Shown here piece by piece: positions 13,801 through 28,800 of a stretch of DNA of 64,000 bases. Source of the DNA: Archivesica marissinica (taxonomy: Eukaryota; Mollusca; Bivalvia; Venerida; Vesicomyidae); NCBI GenBank assembly GCA_014843695.1, contig CM026390.1, positions 94,659,009-94,723,008 of the forward strand. Reading direction: 5' to 3'. The notes under the pieces were generated by a model that saw nothing but the letters and a program-made list of their open reading frames with translations, had not been told where the DNA came from and searched no databases. The position numbers were made by a program, and so were the translations under genes. The stretch's first letter is position 1, and the number at the start of each line of letters is the position of its first letter.

Positions 13801-16800
13801 ATCATACCAAACCTGACATCGGTATCGTACATTCAACATCGCTGTATCATCGTTATTTACAATCTGTTTATTGGGGTTGTTGCAGTGGTGTAGTGCTGAG
13901 ATTTGTTATTGCTAGGTGATGTTGAACAACTATCAGTGTGGGCTCGACATATAGCTAGCTTAAGCTTACAAAATTATGATTGACAAGGTTATACTATGAT
14001 CAGACAAACTAGAAATGGAAATTGGACATGGGTAATACTGAATGACTTAATACTGAATGGTGACTTCATACTGAATGATGACTGCATACTGAATGACTTA
14101 ATACTGAATGGTGACTTCATACTGAATGATGACTGCATACTGAATGACTTAATACTGAATGGTGACTTAATACTGAATGGCGACTTCATACTGAATGACT
14201 TAATACTGAATGGTGACTTAATACTGAATGGCGACTTCATACTGAATGATGACTGCATACTGAATGATGACTTAATACTGAATGGCGACTTCATACTGAA
14301 TGATGACTGCATACTGAATGATGACTTAATACTGAATGATGACTTCATACTGAATGATGACTTAATACTGAATGATGACTTCATACTGAATGATGCCATA
14401 ATACTGAATGATGACTTCATACTGAATGACAACTTCATACTGAATGATGACTTCATACTGAATGACGACTTCATACTGAATGATGACTTAATACTGAATG
14501 ACGACTTCATACTGAATGATGACTTCATACTGAATGACGACTTCATACTGAATGATGACATAATACTGAATGACGACTTCATACTGAATGACGGGAGCAT
14601 AGAAAGTTGGTATACACACATTAAAACAAATACATATATTGAAATAGCAGTATATTTATGCTCAAAGTAAGCAACTATATTTTCACCAGTGGAAATGAAA
14701 AACTGATACATGATACTTACTGCTTCGGATTCCTAGAATGAGGGGTAACATGCAAATGAGAGAATGCAATACACTAGTATGCTAATTTGTAAAGCAATAA
14801 TGTTTTAAGTTATACAACTACATAACTATGCATGTAAAATGATATGAAGAAATTAATCCAAGGATCGCAGGTTCAATCCCCCGTCTGACCCCTGGGGTGA
14901 CAGCTAATTTCAATGCACAGCAATGTATATGTGAACAATGCAGTGTTGTCCCCAGGTATGACCTTTACCTTGGAGGTACAAACCTAATTGTAGCTCACTG
15001 CATAATCACAATGAATGTGCTGCAAACCCTACCATTATGGAATAAACCCTACCGTTATGGAATAAACCCTACCTTTATTGAATAAACCCTACCTTTATTG
15101 AATAAATCCTACCTTTATTGAATAAACCCTACCTTTATTGAATAAACCCTACCTTTATTGAATAAATCCTACCTTTATTGAATAAACCCTACCTTTATTG
15201 AATAAATCCTACCTTTATTGAATAAATCCTACCTTTATTGAATAAACCCTACCTTTATTGAATAAACCAAACCTTTATTGAATAAATCCTACCATTATTG
15301 AATAAATCCTACCTTTATTGAATAAACCCTACCTTTATTGAATAAACCATACCTTTATTGAATAAATCCTACCTTTATTGAATAAACCCTACCTTTATTG
15401 AATAAACCCTACCTTTATTGAATAAATCCTACCTTTATTGAATAAATCCTACCTTTATTGAATAAACCCTACCTTTATTGAATAAATCCTACCTTTATTG
15501 AATAAACCCTACCTTTATTGAATAAACCATATGGAATAAACCCTACCATTGTGGAATAAACCCTACCTTTATTGAATAAATCCTACCTTTATTGAATAAA
15601 CCCTACCTTTATTGAATAAACCATACCGTTATTGAATAAATCCTACCATTATTGAATAAACCCTACCTTTATTGAATAAACCCTACCTTTATTGAATAAA
15701 CCCTACCTTTATTGAATAAACCATATGGAATAAACCCTACCATTGTGGAATAAACCCTACCTTTGTGGAATAAACCCTACCTTTATTGAATAAACCCTAC
15801 CATTGTGGAATAAACCCTACCTTTGTGGAATAAACCCTACCTTTATTGAATAAACCCTACCATTGTGGAATAAACCCTACCATTGTGGAATAAACCCTAC
15901 CATTGTGGAATAAACCACATGTTCTAGCTGTGTGCTGGGGCTGTGCGCTTGTGTTTTGATGTTAACGGATAAAGCTGTTGTTGTCTTTTGTTCTCATTTA
16001 CTTAAAGGAAAAACGTCAACAAAGGAAACAATGCTTCTAATTTAATGTCTGTAAAACCTATAAGGAGGCTATAGTGATCAGATGTCCAGATCTATTGTGC
16101 AATAATTATATCATTGTCACACCCATTGAGTAAGTCACTGCCTTTACTTTTGTTTCATTTTTGTAGGGTACGTGCGACATCATAACTGCTTTTCGCCCAT
16201 TGTTATTGGAATCAATTTGATCAGTAGACAAACTGAAACAGCCTAAATTCATGGCATGCAAATGAACTACAATTGTAAAATAAATGTGCACATGCCATTT
16301 GTTTAAACTTTAGTGACTTGTTTTGTAAGCCATTGTATGGATATAGGTGACATTCAAACAACAGGATTCAACTCTATAAAGTTGCAAACTGTTCTATTAT
16401 GCATTATGTGTCAAACCAGGCCCATGACAACCTATATATTTATATATTTGTCAATTCAGGGCATAATATTAATAAGGCAGTTTGTAAAGCTAAAAACAAT
16501 CTTCAATGCATGACAGAAAGGATTCGTTGTCAGAGACACTGTTGCCGATTTCAAGTGTATTTAATTCATTTTCTGTATATTCCTGGTTAAAAATTATACT
16601 GCAACATGTCCGAATAAATATTCTCAGCTTTAACAATTGTGTGCATAAAAACATTTAAAGTAATTTCGCTGATATCGCCTTATATGCAAACTGTTGCTAT
16701 GATGTCACACAGGTAGGAAAAATGGCGGAGGCCTATATCACTGTCGTTTGACTTACTTAGTAATCTTAAATTGCTATACAAGATTCATTGATTGGTTTAA

Positions 16801-19800
16801 CTGTATTTCTCAAACATTTCAGAAATAATATTCACATGCTTAATTCGATAGCAGGCCATGAGAACACTGTTGACGTTTTTCCATTAACATTAGGCAGCAC
16901 CTTAACCAACATTTTCTCCAGGTTGACAGATAGCCAAAGCAGCCATTATAACACTACGCTAACCAAACCATTTTGCCAAACACAATAAAACAATGAAAAG
17001 CATGATGATTGGGCAAACTATCTTTGGGAGAAAGGGCCCGAAATAAAAAAACATTCTATAAAACATTTGTTGGACCGAAAAAATATTGCATCATATATAA
17101 GATATCCATACAATTTCAATGGACACAACAATCAATTATAAGACAACATGTGTCTTCAAACACATCATGGTTGCAATCTGTATAGCATTTACAGAAGCAG
17201 TCATGCATATCCTCCTGGGATCTGGGATGTGGGAGAATTGATCTGGGAGCATTGATCTGGTATATGAGAGCATTGATTCGGGATGTGGGAGCATTGATCT
17301 GGGAGCATTGATCTGGGATGTGGGAGCATTGATTCGGGATGTGGGAGCATTGATTCGGGATGTGGGAGCATTGATCTGGGAGCATTGATCTGGGAGCATT
17401 GATCTGGGATGTGAGAGCATTGATCTGGGATGTGGGAGCATTGATTCGGGAGCATTGATCTGGGATGTGGGAGCATTGATCCGGGATGTGGGAGCATTGA
17501 TCCGGGATGTGGGAGCATTGATTCGGGATGTGGGAGCATTGACCTGGGAGCATTGATCTGGGATGTGGGAGCATTGATCTGGGATGTGAGAGCATTGATC
17601 CGGGATGTGGGAGCATTGATCCGGGATGTGGGAGCATTGATCTGGGATGTGAGAGCATTGATCTGGGATGTGGGAGCATTGATCCGGGATGTGGGAGCAT
17701 TGATCCGGGATGTGGGAGCATTGATCCGGGATGTGGGAGCATTGATCTGGGATGTGGGAGAATTGATCTGGGATGTGGGAGCATTGATCTGGGATCTGGG
17801 AGCATTGATCCGGGATGTGGGAGCATTGATTCGGGATGTGGGAGCATTGACCTGGGAGCATTGATCTGGGATGTGGGAGCATTGATCTGGGATGTGAGAG
17901 CATTGATCCGGGATGTGGGAGCATTGATCCGAGATGTGGGAGCATTGATCTGGGATGTGGGAGCATTGATCTGGGATGTGGGAGCATTGATCCGGGATGT
18001 GGGAGCATTGATCCGGGATGTGGGAGCATTGATCCGGGATGTGGGGAGCATTGATCCGGGATGTGGGAGCATTGATCTGGGATGTGGGAGCATTGATCCG
18101 GGATGTGGGAGCATTGATCCGGGATGTGGGAGCATTGATCCGGGATGTGGGAGCATTGATCTGGGATGTGGGAGCATTGATCCGGGATGTGGGAGCATTG
18201 ATCTGGGATGTGGGAGCATTGATCCGGGATGTGGGAGCATTGATCCGGGATGTGGGAGCATTGATCTGGGATGTATCATGCTTGCTCCCTGTACAATAAT
18301 ACAACATCACACTTGCTCCCTGTACAATAATACAACATCACACTTGCTCCCTGTACAATAATACAACATCACACTTGCTCCCTGTACAATAATACAACAT
18401 CACACTTGCTCCCTGTACAATAATACAACATCATACTTGCTCCCTGTACAATAATACAACATCACACTTGCTCCCTGTACAATAATACAACATCATACTT
18501 GCTTACTGCAAATGGCCAAATGGCAATTACTGGCCCAATTTTGTTTTCACGAAAATTGATAATTGTCGCAAATTGAAGTTCCAAAAATGCTTCAAATGAA
18601 GATATGAGGTGCAAGAGATAATGTTTATCCATTTTTCTAACTGTAAACTCCATATCCATTCAATCAACTCATCCAACGATGAAGTGAAAATAAAATTATA
18701 TCCAAAATATTTAACTCTTTTCAAAGGAATTTATATTTTTTTATCAATGAAATTTAACTTTCTCCAATAAAATTCAACTTTTATTATTAAAAAGCGAATA
18801 ATACTAATTTTCTCAAATGAAAATTCATCAGTTTAATTTAAATAATAAAATTTAATTTTCTTAAAGATCATATCAATTTGCACCAATAAACACGAAACTG
18901 TCTGAAAACTGACACAAAATATGATAAAGAACTAATATTAACATGTTTATATTGTTTATAATTCAAAACAATTAAACAAACATTGCATCATGGGAAGCAT
19001 TCATATACATGTATACAATACAGAAACACTTGAAATAATTATGGAAGACAAGAATCATAATTAATTTGCATTTAATTTGCATTCAAGAAAGGATTCTTTC
19101 GAGGAGTTATTTGAAATAATAAATTGTCCATAGAAAATCTAAAAGTGAGTCACTTTAATTCCAACAATACATTAAAATATATTACAATACACCTATAATA
19201 ATACGAGACAGATTGCAAGAGAATACAATACACATTACAACAGATTACAATATAGATTGCAACAGAATATGATACACCTTACAACAGAATAATGATACAG
19301 ATTGCAACAGAATGGTGTCTTACCCGGAGTTTCTGGTTATGTTTGGACAGGAGATAAAATGGTTTGACGAAGAGCAGGACTGGTATACACAAAACTGCTC
19401 CCAGGATTAGTAATGTCTGTATGATTTGCTGAAAACATTTCAATAAGTCAATATGCAAGTTATCAATCAATACTTACTATGACAAAAGTACAAATTTAGA
19501 GGATACTGGCATGCAAGCAATCGTCCACAGCAGCAGACTTTTATTTGCTTCCCATCCGCATATTTTTCAAATACTTGCGCGTACCTTGTCATACGGGCGC
19601 TTGTTTCCACGAAGATTGGACACGCATTTAGTTTATACAAATTTATTTAGTTTGATTGCGAAACAAGATATTACAACGTTATATTAATCACGCTCGAGAC
19701 CTCATTCCTGATGGAATCCATCACAACGAGGGAGAGAGAAGAGGCAATGTGGAATTAAATGCCTTGCCTAAGTACACAATCGTAACGGCTCCAGCGGGGT

Positions 19801-22800
19801 TCGAACTCCGGGCCATTCGCACCTGAAGCAAACAAACTAAATTACATTTGAAAATGTACATATTTTTTATAAATCTGTTCGGTATTAGATTAGAGGGGTT
19901 CCTGTTTCAAGGGGGTTCAGTGTATTTAAAGGTCTCAAACAACAAATATTGAAAAATACTATAATTTCATGGAACACTTTATTTCGCGACTTTCGTGATT
20001 TTGAACCTTTTCAATTACTTCGCACAAAATTGACAGCAAAACTTGTCGCAAGGAATTTCATTAGTTGACATTATTGCCCAACCTACTATATAAATTGTAA
20101 TTCGTTAGTTTTGACTGTGTTCCTCATTTTACTACATTTGGCCGCTTGACTATGAAACAGTTTCATGCGCAGTCAACAGTACTTTAATATCTTCACCCTA
20201 CTATTGACTGGTCATGAGACTTGCTTTGCCTCGGATCGAAATGCGATATGTGGAAGTGGATGTCGTGATAGCACGTTCGCTCTAGGTGCGAAAGGCCCAG
20301 AGTTTGCGCCAAGCTGTAGTCGTTACGTGTGTATCCTTAGGCAAGGCATTTAAATTCCACATTTCTTCTTCTCTCTCCCTCATGGCGATGGATTCCATCA
20401 GGAACGAGGTCTCGAGCGCGATTAATATAATGTTTTAAAACTTTTTTTTAAACTTTATTTATTTTACAACGATTGCAAAGCAAATTTTAACAACTTATAT
20501 TAATCACTCTCGTTGGCTCGGATGAAAGCGTATATGTGGTCATTCGTACGGGAGGAAACCGGAGTACCCGGAGAAAACCCACCTGTCCGATCTGGCGACC
20601 ATCGTACCATCTCACATACTTCCCGGTCCGAGGATCGAACCTGGGTTGTATTTGTGAGAAGCTAATTGGACAGTTTAACTTGCTTGATCTTTTACGTCTA
20701 ATTTGGAGATTCTATTGGCTATTTAAATTGAAACGTACCTGGTGATCGTAGAAGAGTGTCTGTGAGTCACATCCCATATCTTTCTGCGTATAGTTGAGCA
20801 TGCTGCTACAATGGTAGGCTTCGGGTATCATCTTCGGTTCCTTGTATTTCATGAGAAACATGTTGATGAAATCTGAACAATATACATGTACAATAATCTG
20901 AATTCCTCGTCATACCATTCTTCTCCGACGCGTGATCGCGCGATTCACGCTAACTTTCTAAAGATCCTGCATGTTTTTATATCGAGTGCGGGATAATCGC
21001 ACATAAATTAAACTGCGGAGAAATAAATACAATCAAGTTTATTGATGTCCAGACTGCCGATAGGGGTTGACAGCGGTTTGTTCACATGTTTATCTCATTT
21101 GCTGTGAAGAGCTAATGACGGAATACGTAACACGAATCTTGCCACTGGTAGTCGATTTTATGTTATGTTATATTTCAGGTTTTATGCCTGCATCAGCACC
21201 ATTGCGGGCTATATCGCCGGCGGGAAGTTTACTTAACAACAGCTTTCCTGGGCAGGCTCCAGCGGTTAACCAGTACTTGGGTGCACCAACCTCCGTAAGA
21301 AATTGCCAACTTTTTCATATAAATGAGACACGGCCTGAGCGGGGCTCGAACCCGTGACCATCAGTGATGATAGGTTACAGTGGTATACAAGTCAGCGACC
21401 GTAACCACTCGACCACGGAGGCAGACACACTGGTAGTCGAAAATATTATTTGCCAATATTAAAAATTCGAGATTTTCAAGATTTAAGTTAATATTTAAAC
21501 AGAAAATATTATCGAGTGACTATAAATTATTAGCAAATGCACAAAATAAATTTAATACTGATAATTTTGACTTATTTAAATTTTTTAACAAATAATGTTA
21601 TTTCTGTCCAACCTGCTATTCCCACATGTGCAGAGGACATTTCTCCCACCATAGCTGTCAAAATGCTTCACAAAAAAGATAACAGACTTCTTTTCCATGC
21701 CATTCCCTAACATCGAGACTCGGGTTCCTACCGAATATACTGACACTAGTACCAATCTGAAGGTATCTGAATCTGTCGAGTCTGTTCAGCCCATAGGCAG
21801 CCGATTGCATAGATACCCAATATGCAGCTCTGACATATATATATATATATACATGTACGCGGTCAACCTGTACCCTAGTCAACTCGACCCTCAGCCTCGT
21901 CTTGCACCGTAGTACCATTTACTGCATATTCAGCAAGATGGTGATGTAAGGTATGGAATATAATTATTAATCCTTATTATCCCTGGTGGGCAGTTTACTT
22001 AACAACACCTTTCCTGGGCAGGCTCCAGCGGTTAACCAGTACTTGGGTGCACCAACCTCCGTAAGAAACTGCCAACTTTTTCATATAAATGAGAAACGGC
22101 CTGAGCGGGGCTCGAACAAGTGACCATCAGTGATGATAGGTTACAGTTTTTTTAGTGGTATACAAGTCAGCGACCGTAACCACCTGACCACGGAGGCGGA
22201 CTCAATTTCGTATGAGGGTTCCCAACTAACGATATGCAGCTGAGATGTGCACTCGAAGCTACGGGCATGCGTTTTCACAGTGTTAGGCTGCGTTCATCGC
22301 GAGAAAAGGCGTGTCTTAGCATTTACGCTGTTCCAAGGATGATCTATTTACCTGTTCCGGCACACGGTAAGATGCAAATCTGGACTAAAAACATTTTAAA
22401 TACAGAGTGGGCTATATTTTATTTGTGTCACTGAAAAGAATAATTAATGTAAACATAAGTAATGAATCGCGGGTTAATAGTTTCCATCAGAGTATGAACT
22501 ATATTGGGTGTGTTTAAAGCTAGCGTGGATGCCTTTTGGGCACCACACACTTTAACCACGCCCTATGTAGTTCATACCCCAATGGAAACTATTAACTCGT
22601 GATTCGATCCTTAACACAATAAGGAAATAGTCTGATTGAGAGACAGTGTGCGTGCGAGTGTTGTTGAGGCTTGAACCTGACCGTGTACGCTTCAAGGCTT
22701 CAAAGATTGATTTATTACAGGTTGAATGTGGTACATTACTGTACCGCATAATCAATATTTATGGGAATTGACAACTGTGTTTAATGGTAGCTATATGTGG

Positions 22801-25800
22801 GAAGCAATAAAAGTGTTGTATATCCAGGGATCGCAGGTTCGATCCCCCGTCTGACCTAATAAAATTAACAGTCTTTCAGATGGGATGTTAAACCAAGGTC
22901 TCATGTCAGTGCTTTACACCTTGCACGTAAAAGAACCAGAGGAGACTCTAGAAAGGGTCTCTCTCTTTATCATTGCACTATCCTCCAAAAATCTAATATG
23001 ACTAATCTGTTCATGAGGCGTCGCTCATATGGGCAACCGGTAGCAACAATAAATAAACGTAAAACACACACAAGTGTTGTATTGCGTTTGTGTGGAGTAA
23101 CAGGTTACGGGTACTTACGGATGAGCAGAGCTGGTGTGCAGGAGGCGCAGTGAGCGTTGTAGGCCACCCACTTGAAGAAAACCAGTGCAATAAGGTATCC
23201 AAATATACACATTAGGAACAGGACCTCGGGGAGAAACTGGATAAATACATACAGGTACTGGCCAAAGTGCCTGAAATATAACCACACACACAATTATATA
23301 ACATAATATTATAGTCCAATTCTTAACATTTGCTGGAGAGATAGGAACCAAATATATTTAACGATAGATTATACATACTTCAGTAGCCTGGGTTCCAGTC
23401 TGTTGATTTTTCACTTCTGACAAAATGACAGCCTGGGGAAACTTGATTTCCGATCGTAGTGCCATCTACTTACACAATAATTGTTCAGGGTGTAGATTTG
23501 AAGAACAACAACTCTTCTCTACAAGATACTATCGCTAAATATAGAAATGGAAATCGCCGAACAGGCACGATTATACACGATCATTTCCGAATGCTCCAGT
23601 AGCCTCATTTACATTGGAAACATAATTTCCCGTTTTTGTGTTATATCAACGAGATGGCGGATTTTAACTATTACATCTAGGTGGTAAAGGGTCGATTCGG
23701 CGTAATTGAAATAAGGACGATTTAAATCTTGAGTAAATATGTCAAATCAGACATTGTACTTTTTATTTTTATAACTATTTATCATTCCGTTGAGTGGTGC
23801 TTGAAATCGGGACCGTTCGCACCTGAAGCGAACGCGCATCCACTGCGCTATCACGACTTCCACTTCTAACTTGACAACTCGAAATGCATTTTCAATACTA
23901 TTATTCCATTCCAAGATGCAATCAAGTATATCTGCTAATTGATCGATATACCAGGTCTGATTAGTCTACATAAATTTATTTTAGCTTGATTGCGAAACAA
24001 GTTCCTACAACTTAAATTAATATTAATCACTCTCGAGACCTCATTCAGATGTGATATAACATTTAAATATTATTAAACAAGCAACCTCATCTATCCTCCT
24101 TTAATTTACATACATTTGTATAGCTTACTGACCTTGTATCTGCTATATTAGGAAGGCAGGTTTTCCTGACTGAATTTTTGTCTGCGCCACTTCTGTCGCC
24201 AATTGAAAATAACTGGACGCAATTTGAAAAACTTGGCACCAACTAAGAGCCATATAGTTCACAGATAAATATTTGAAGCCTAGTATTTGACAAAACATGT
24301 TGGGCCAAAAAATAAATCATTTCTAAAAATGTTGTGTGAAATATTTTCGACAATTCACAAAATTTAGCGTCAGTATTTGTTTTTTGTCGCAATTGGCGAC
24401 AGACAGCGGGAACCTTGGGAATGGTATGACAAAACATAAGTTAAACTAAGTCTCATTGTATAGAATCTGCACGGTATGCCCTTACATGTGGTTGACGACA
24501 CTGAGGAGTACGCCCAGCAACATCTGAGACACGCCCATAATCACAGACAGCTTCATCTTGAACGAGTTGGTGAATGTTATCTTGTTCTTACTTGCTTGCC
24601 ATATCTGAAAGACAGTCGAGTGACACAGATTTCATCAATAACATGGGATTACTATCCAGTCAAATTTATTGGAAAGAACACATCTATTAAGAGACCACTT
24701 TTTCAGTTACGCTGCTTCCACCTGCTGCTTCCACCCACTGCTTCCACCCGCTGCTTCCACCCGCTGCTTCCACCCACTGCTTCCAACTGCTGCTGCTGCT
24801 TCCACCCATTGCTTCCACCCGTTCAACCCGCTGCTTCCACCCGCTGCTTCCACCCACTGCTTCCAACTGCTGCTGCTTCCACCCACTGCTTCCACCCATT
24901 GCTTCCACCCGTTCAACCCGCTGCTTCCACATGCTGCTTCCACCCACTGCTTCCACCTGCTGCTTCCACCCACTGCTTCCACCTGCTGCTTCCACCCGCT
25001 GCTTCCACCTGCTGCTTCCACCCACTGCTTCCACCCACTGCTTCCACCCACTGCTTCCACCCGCTGCTTCCAACTGCTGTTTCCACCCGTTGCTTCCACA
25101 TGTTGCTACCACCTGCTGCTTCCAACTGCTGCTTCCACCCGCTGCTTCCAACTGCTGCTTCCACCCACTGCTTCCAACTGCTGCTTCCACCCGCTGCTTC
25201 CACCCACTGCTTCCACCCGTTCAACCCGCTGCTTCCACCCGCTGCTTCCAACTGCTGCTTCCACCCATTGCTTCCAACCTGCTGCTTCCACCCGCTGCTT
25301 CCACCCGTTCAACCCGCTGCTTCCATCCACTGCTTCCAACTGCTGCTTCCACCCGCTGCTTCCAACCCGCTGCTTCCACCCGCTGCTTCCAACTGCTGCT
25401 TCCACCCATTGCTTCCACCCGTTCAACCTGCTGCTTCCACCCGCTGCTTCCACCCACTGCTTCCACCCGCTGCTTCCATCCACTGCTTCCAACTGCTGCT
25501 GCTGCTTCCACCCATTGCTTCCACCCGTTCAACCCGCTGCTTCCACCCACTGCTTCCAACTGCTGCTGCTGCTTCTTCCACCCACTGCTTCCACCCGCTG
25601 CTTCGACCCACTGCTTCCACCTGCTGCTTCCACCCGCTGCTTCCAACTGCTGCTTCCACCTGCTGCTTCCAACTGCTGCTTCCACCCGCTGCTTCCAACT
25701 GCTGCTTCCAACTGCTGCTTCCACCCACTGCTTCCAACTGCTGCTTCCACCCATTGCTTCCACCCATTCAACCCGCTGCTTCCAACTGCTGCTTCCACCC

Positions 25801-28800
25801 ATTGCTTCCACCCATTCAACCCGCTGCTTCCAACTGCTGCTTCCACCCATTGCTTCCACCCGTTGCTTCCACCCGTTCAACCCGCTGCTTCCACCCACTG
25901 CTTCCAACTGCTGCTGCTGCTTCCACCCACTGCTTCCACCCGCTGCTTCCAACTGCTGCTTCCACCCGCTGCTTCCACCCACTGCTTCCACCCGCTGCTT
26001 CCAACTGCTGCTTCCACCCATTGCTTCCACCCGTTCAACCCGCTGCTTCCACCCGCTGCTTCCACCCACTGCTTCCACCCGCTGCTTCCACCTGCTGCTT
26101 CCACCCACTGCCTCCAACTGCTGCTTCCACCCACTGCTTCCAACTGCTGCTTCCACCCGCTGCTTCCACCCACTGCTTCCACCCGCTGCTTCCACCCACT
26201 GCTTCCACCAGCTGCTTCCACCCATTCAACCCACTGCTTCCACCCATTCAACCCACTGCTTCCACCCATTCAACTCACTGCTTCCACCCACTGATTCAAC
26301 CCATTGAAACACACATATTATTAAACTGATAAATATCTGTATTTCATTGGACAGCATAAAATAAGGACATCTACTACCAGGTCTTAGGCTCAGCGGGTAA
26401 TAACTTCTTGTTTTATTCAATATGACATCGACTTACAGGATCAAGGCCCAACAGGTACAGACATTCCACTTATTCCAAAACAAATATACTTACCGGATCT
26501 AGGCCAAGTGGGTAAGGACCATCAGTTGTATTCGCAAAGAAGTCTTCAGGCTTCAACTTGAGAGTAGTAACATCGTCTAGTGTAGAATGCCTGTAAAAAG
26601 AATAACACGTCAGTCGTAATGTTGTCTCATTTATGCTGATTAGCAACGGCAAATTACAATACCATTATGCAGCTTGTCAACAAGGATGCCAATGCTGACA
26701 CCTGGACGAGTACAATTGATCAAACTATAGGGTCACGGTTCCAATGGCAATGTATGGTTTAGCGCAGTAGCTCTATTGATCACAGGCTCCAATGCCAATG
26801 CATGGGTACAGTAGCTCTATCTACTGGACACCGGCTCCAAAGCTAATGTATGGCTGAATACAGTAGGTCTATCTATTGGACACCGGCTCCAATGCTAATA
26901 TCTACTGGACACCGGCTCCAAAGCTAATGTATGGCTGAATACAATAGGTCTATCTACTGGACACCGGCTCCAATGCTAATATCTACTGGACACCGGCTCC
27001 AAAGCTAATGTATGGCTGAATACAGTAGGTCTATCTACTGGACACCGGTTCCAATGCTAATGTATGGGTGAATACAGTAGATCTATCTACTGGACACCGG
27101 TTCCAATGCTAATGTATGGGTGAATACAGTAGATCTATCTACTGGACACCGGTTCCAATGCTAATGTATGGGTGAATACAGTAGATCTATCTACTGGACA
27201 CCGGTTCCAATGCTAATGTATGGGTGAATACAGTAGGTCTATCTACTGGACACCGGTTCCAATGCTAATGTATGGGTGAATACAGTAGATCTATCTACTG
27301 GACACCGGTTCCAATGCTAATGTATGGGTGAATACAGTAGATCTATCTACTGGACACCGGTTCCAATGCTAATGTATGGGTGAATACAGTAGATCTATCT
27401 ACTGGACACCGGTTCCAATGCTAATGTATGGGTGAATACAGTAGATCTATCTACTGGACACCGGTTCCAATGCTAATGTATGGGTGAATACAGTAGATCT
27501 ATCTACTGGACACCGGTTCCAATGCTAATGTATGGGTGAATACAGTAGATCTATCTACTGGACACCGGTTCCAATGCTAATGTATGGGTGAATACAGTAG
27601 ATCTATCTACTGGACACCGGTTCCAATGCTAATGTATGGGTGAATACAGTAGATCTATCTACTGGACACCGGTTCCAATGCTAATGTATGGGTGAATACA
27701 GTAGATCTATCTACTGGACACCGGTTCCAATGCTAATGTATGGGTGAATACAGTAGATCTATCTACTGGACACCGGTTCCAATGCTAATGTATGGCTGAA
27801 TACAGTAGATCTATCTACTGGACACCGATTCCAATGCTAATGTATGGCTGAATACAGTAGATCTATCTACTGGACACCGGTTCCAATGTCAACAGCAATA
27901 CCTCTACCTATTCTTCAATCTATGAAGGTTTCACATCAGCTGTTCTAGTGGACAATATTAAGCAGACACACGCCATTCCACCATAACACACGGGCATCTT
28001 GTAGAATATTATCCTAAACCAAACTACACGGAAGAATACACAGTACTTGTTAAAATGTCGCTTGAAATTTTGCACAAGGTTCTCAAATTTACAGTTCTCA
28101 TATATGGTAATGTTGGGTGATGTCCACATTGGACATGATTCTTAAACACAAGTCGACACAAAGCACGAGTTAGTAAGGAATACAAACGTGTAATTAGGGT
28201 GCCAGGAAGATCCAAACAGGTTGATAGACTTGGAGAAGAAGTCGTTGTAGATGACGCCAGTGTACAGAGAGAACAAGCCCATCAGCAAGATAATGTATCG
28301 ACCACCAAAGAACATGTTCCAGATCTACAATGCAACATAACACAAGATGTCAAACAAAGTCACACCCATTTCAGGACAGTAGGCTAATGGGCAAAATGAT
28401 GAACAGCAAGCACAAAGTCTTGCACCCATATCTGACCTTGACAGGTAAGTGTGACCTTGACCTTACAGGTACACCCCCGGGTCTGTGTAGAATATGAAGA
28501 AAAACATTAGCAATTAGCGATGTGGTTAGTGCGCTCGCTTCTCACCAATGCAACCTGGGTTCGATCCTTGGACAGGGATGTATCAAGATGGTATGGTGGT
28601 CGCCAGATTGGACAGGTGGGTTTTCTCCAGGTACTCCGGTTTCCTCCCACACGAATTACCACATATACGCTTTCATCCGCGCCAACGAGATGACAGTGAT
28701 TAATATAAGTTGTTATAACTTGCTTCGCAATCATTTCGCAAGTGTTTCAAAATAAACAGATTGGTTTGAAATATATGGATAAGACACGTAACCGTTAGTG

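Noticed and set aside
17116..18361. Long frames rich in Ser-Met-Leu-Pro-His or Asp-Val-Gly-Ala-Leu
   Set aside because: Artefacts of the 21-bp array, open on both strands.
24476..26329. 617-codon plus-strand frame and its many overlapping partners
   Set aside because: The first part is antisense to V-ATPase exon 11 and the rest is the 13-bp array; no frame is favoured over the others.
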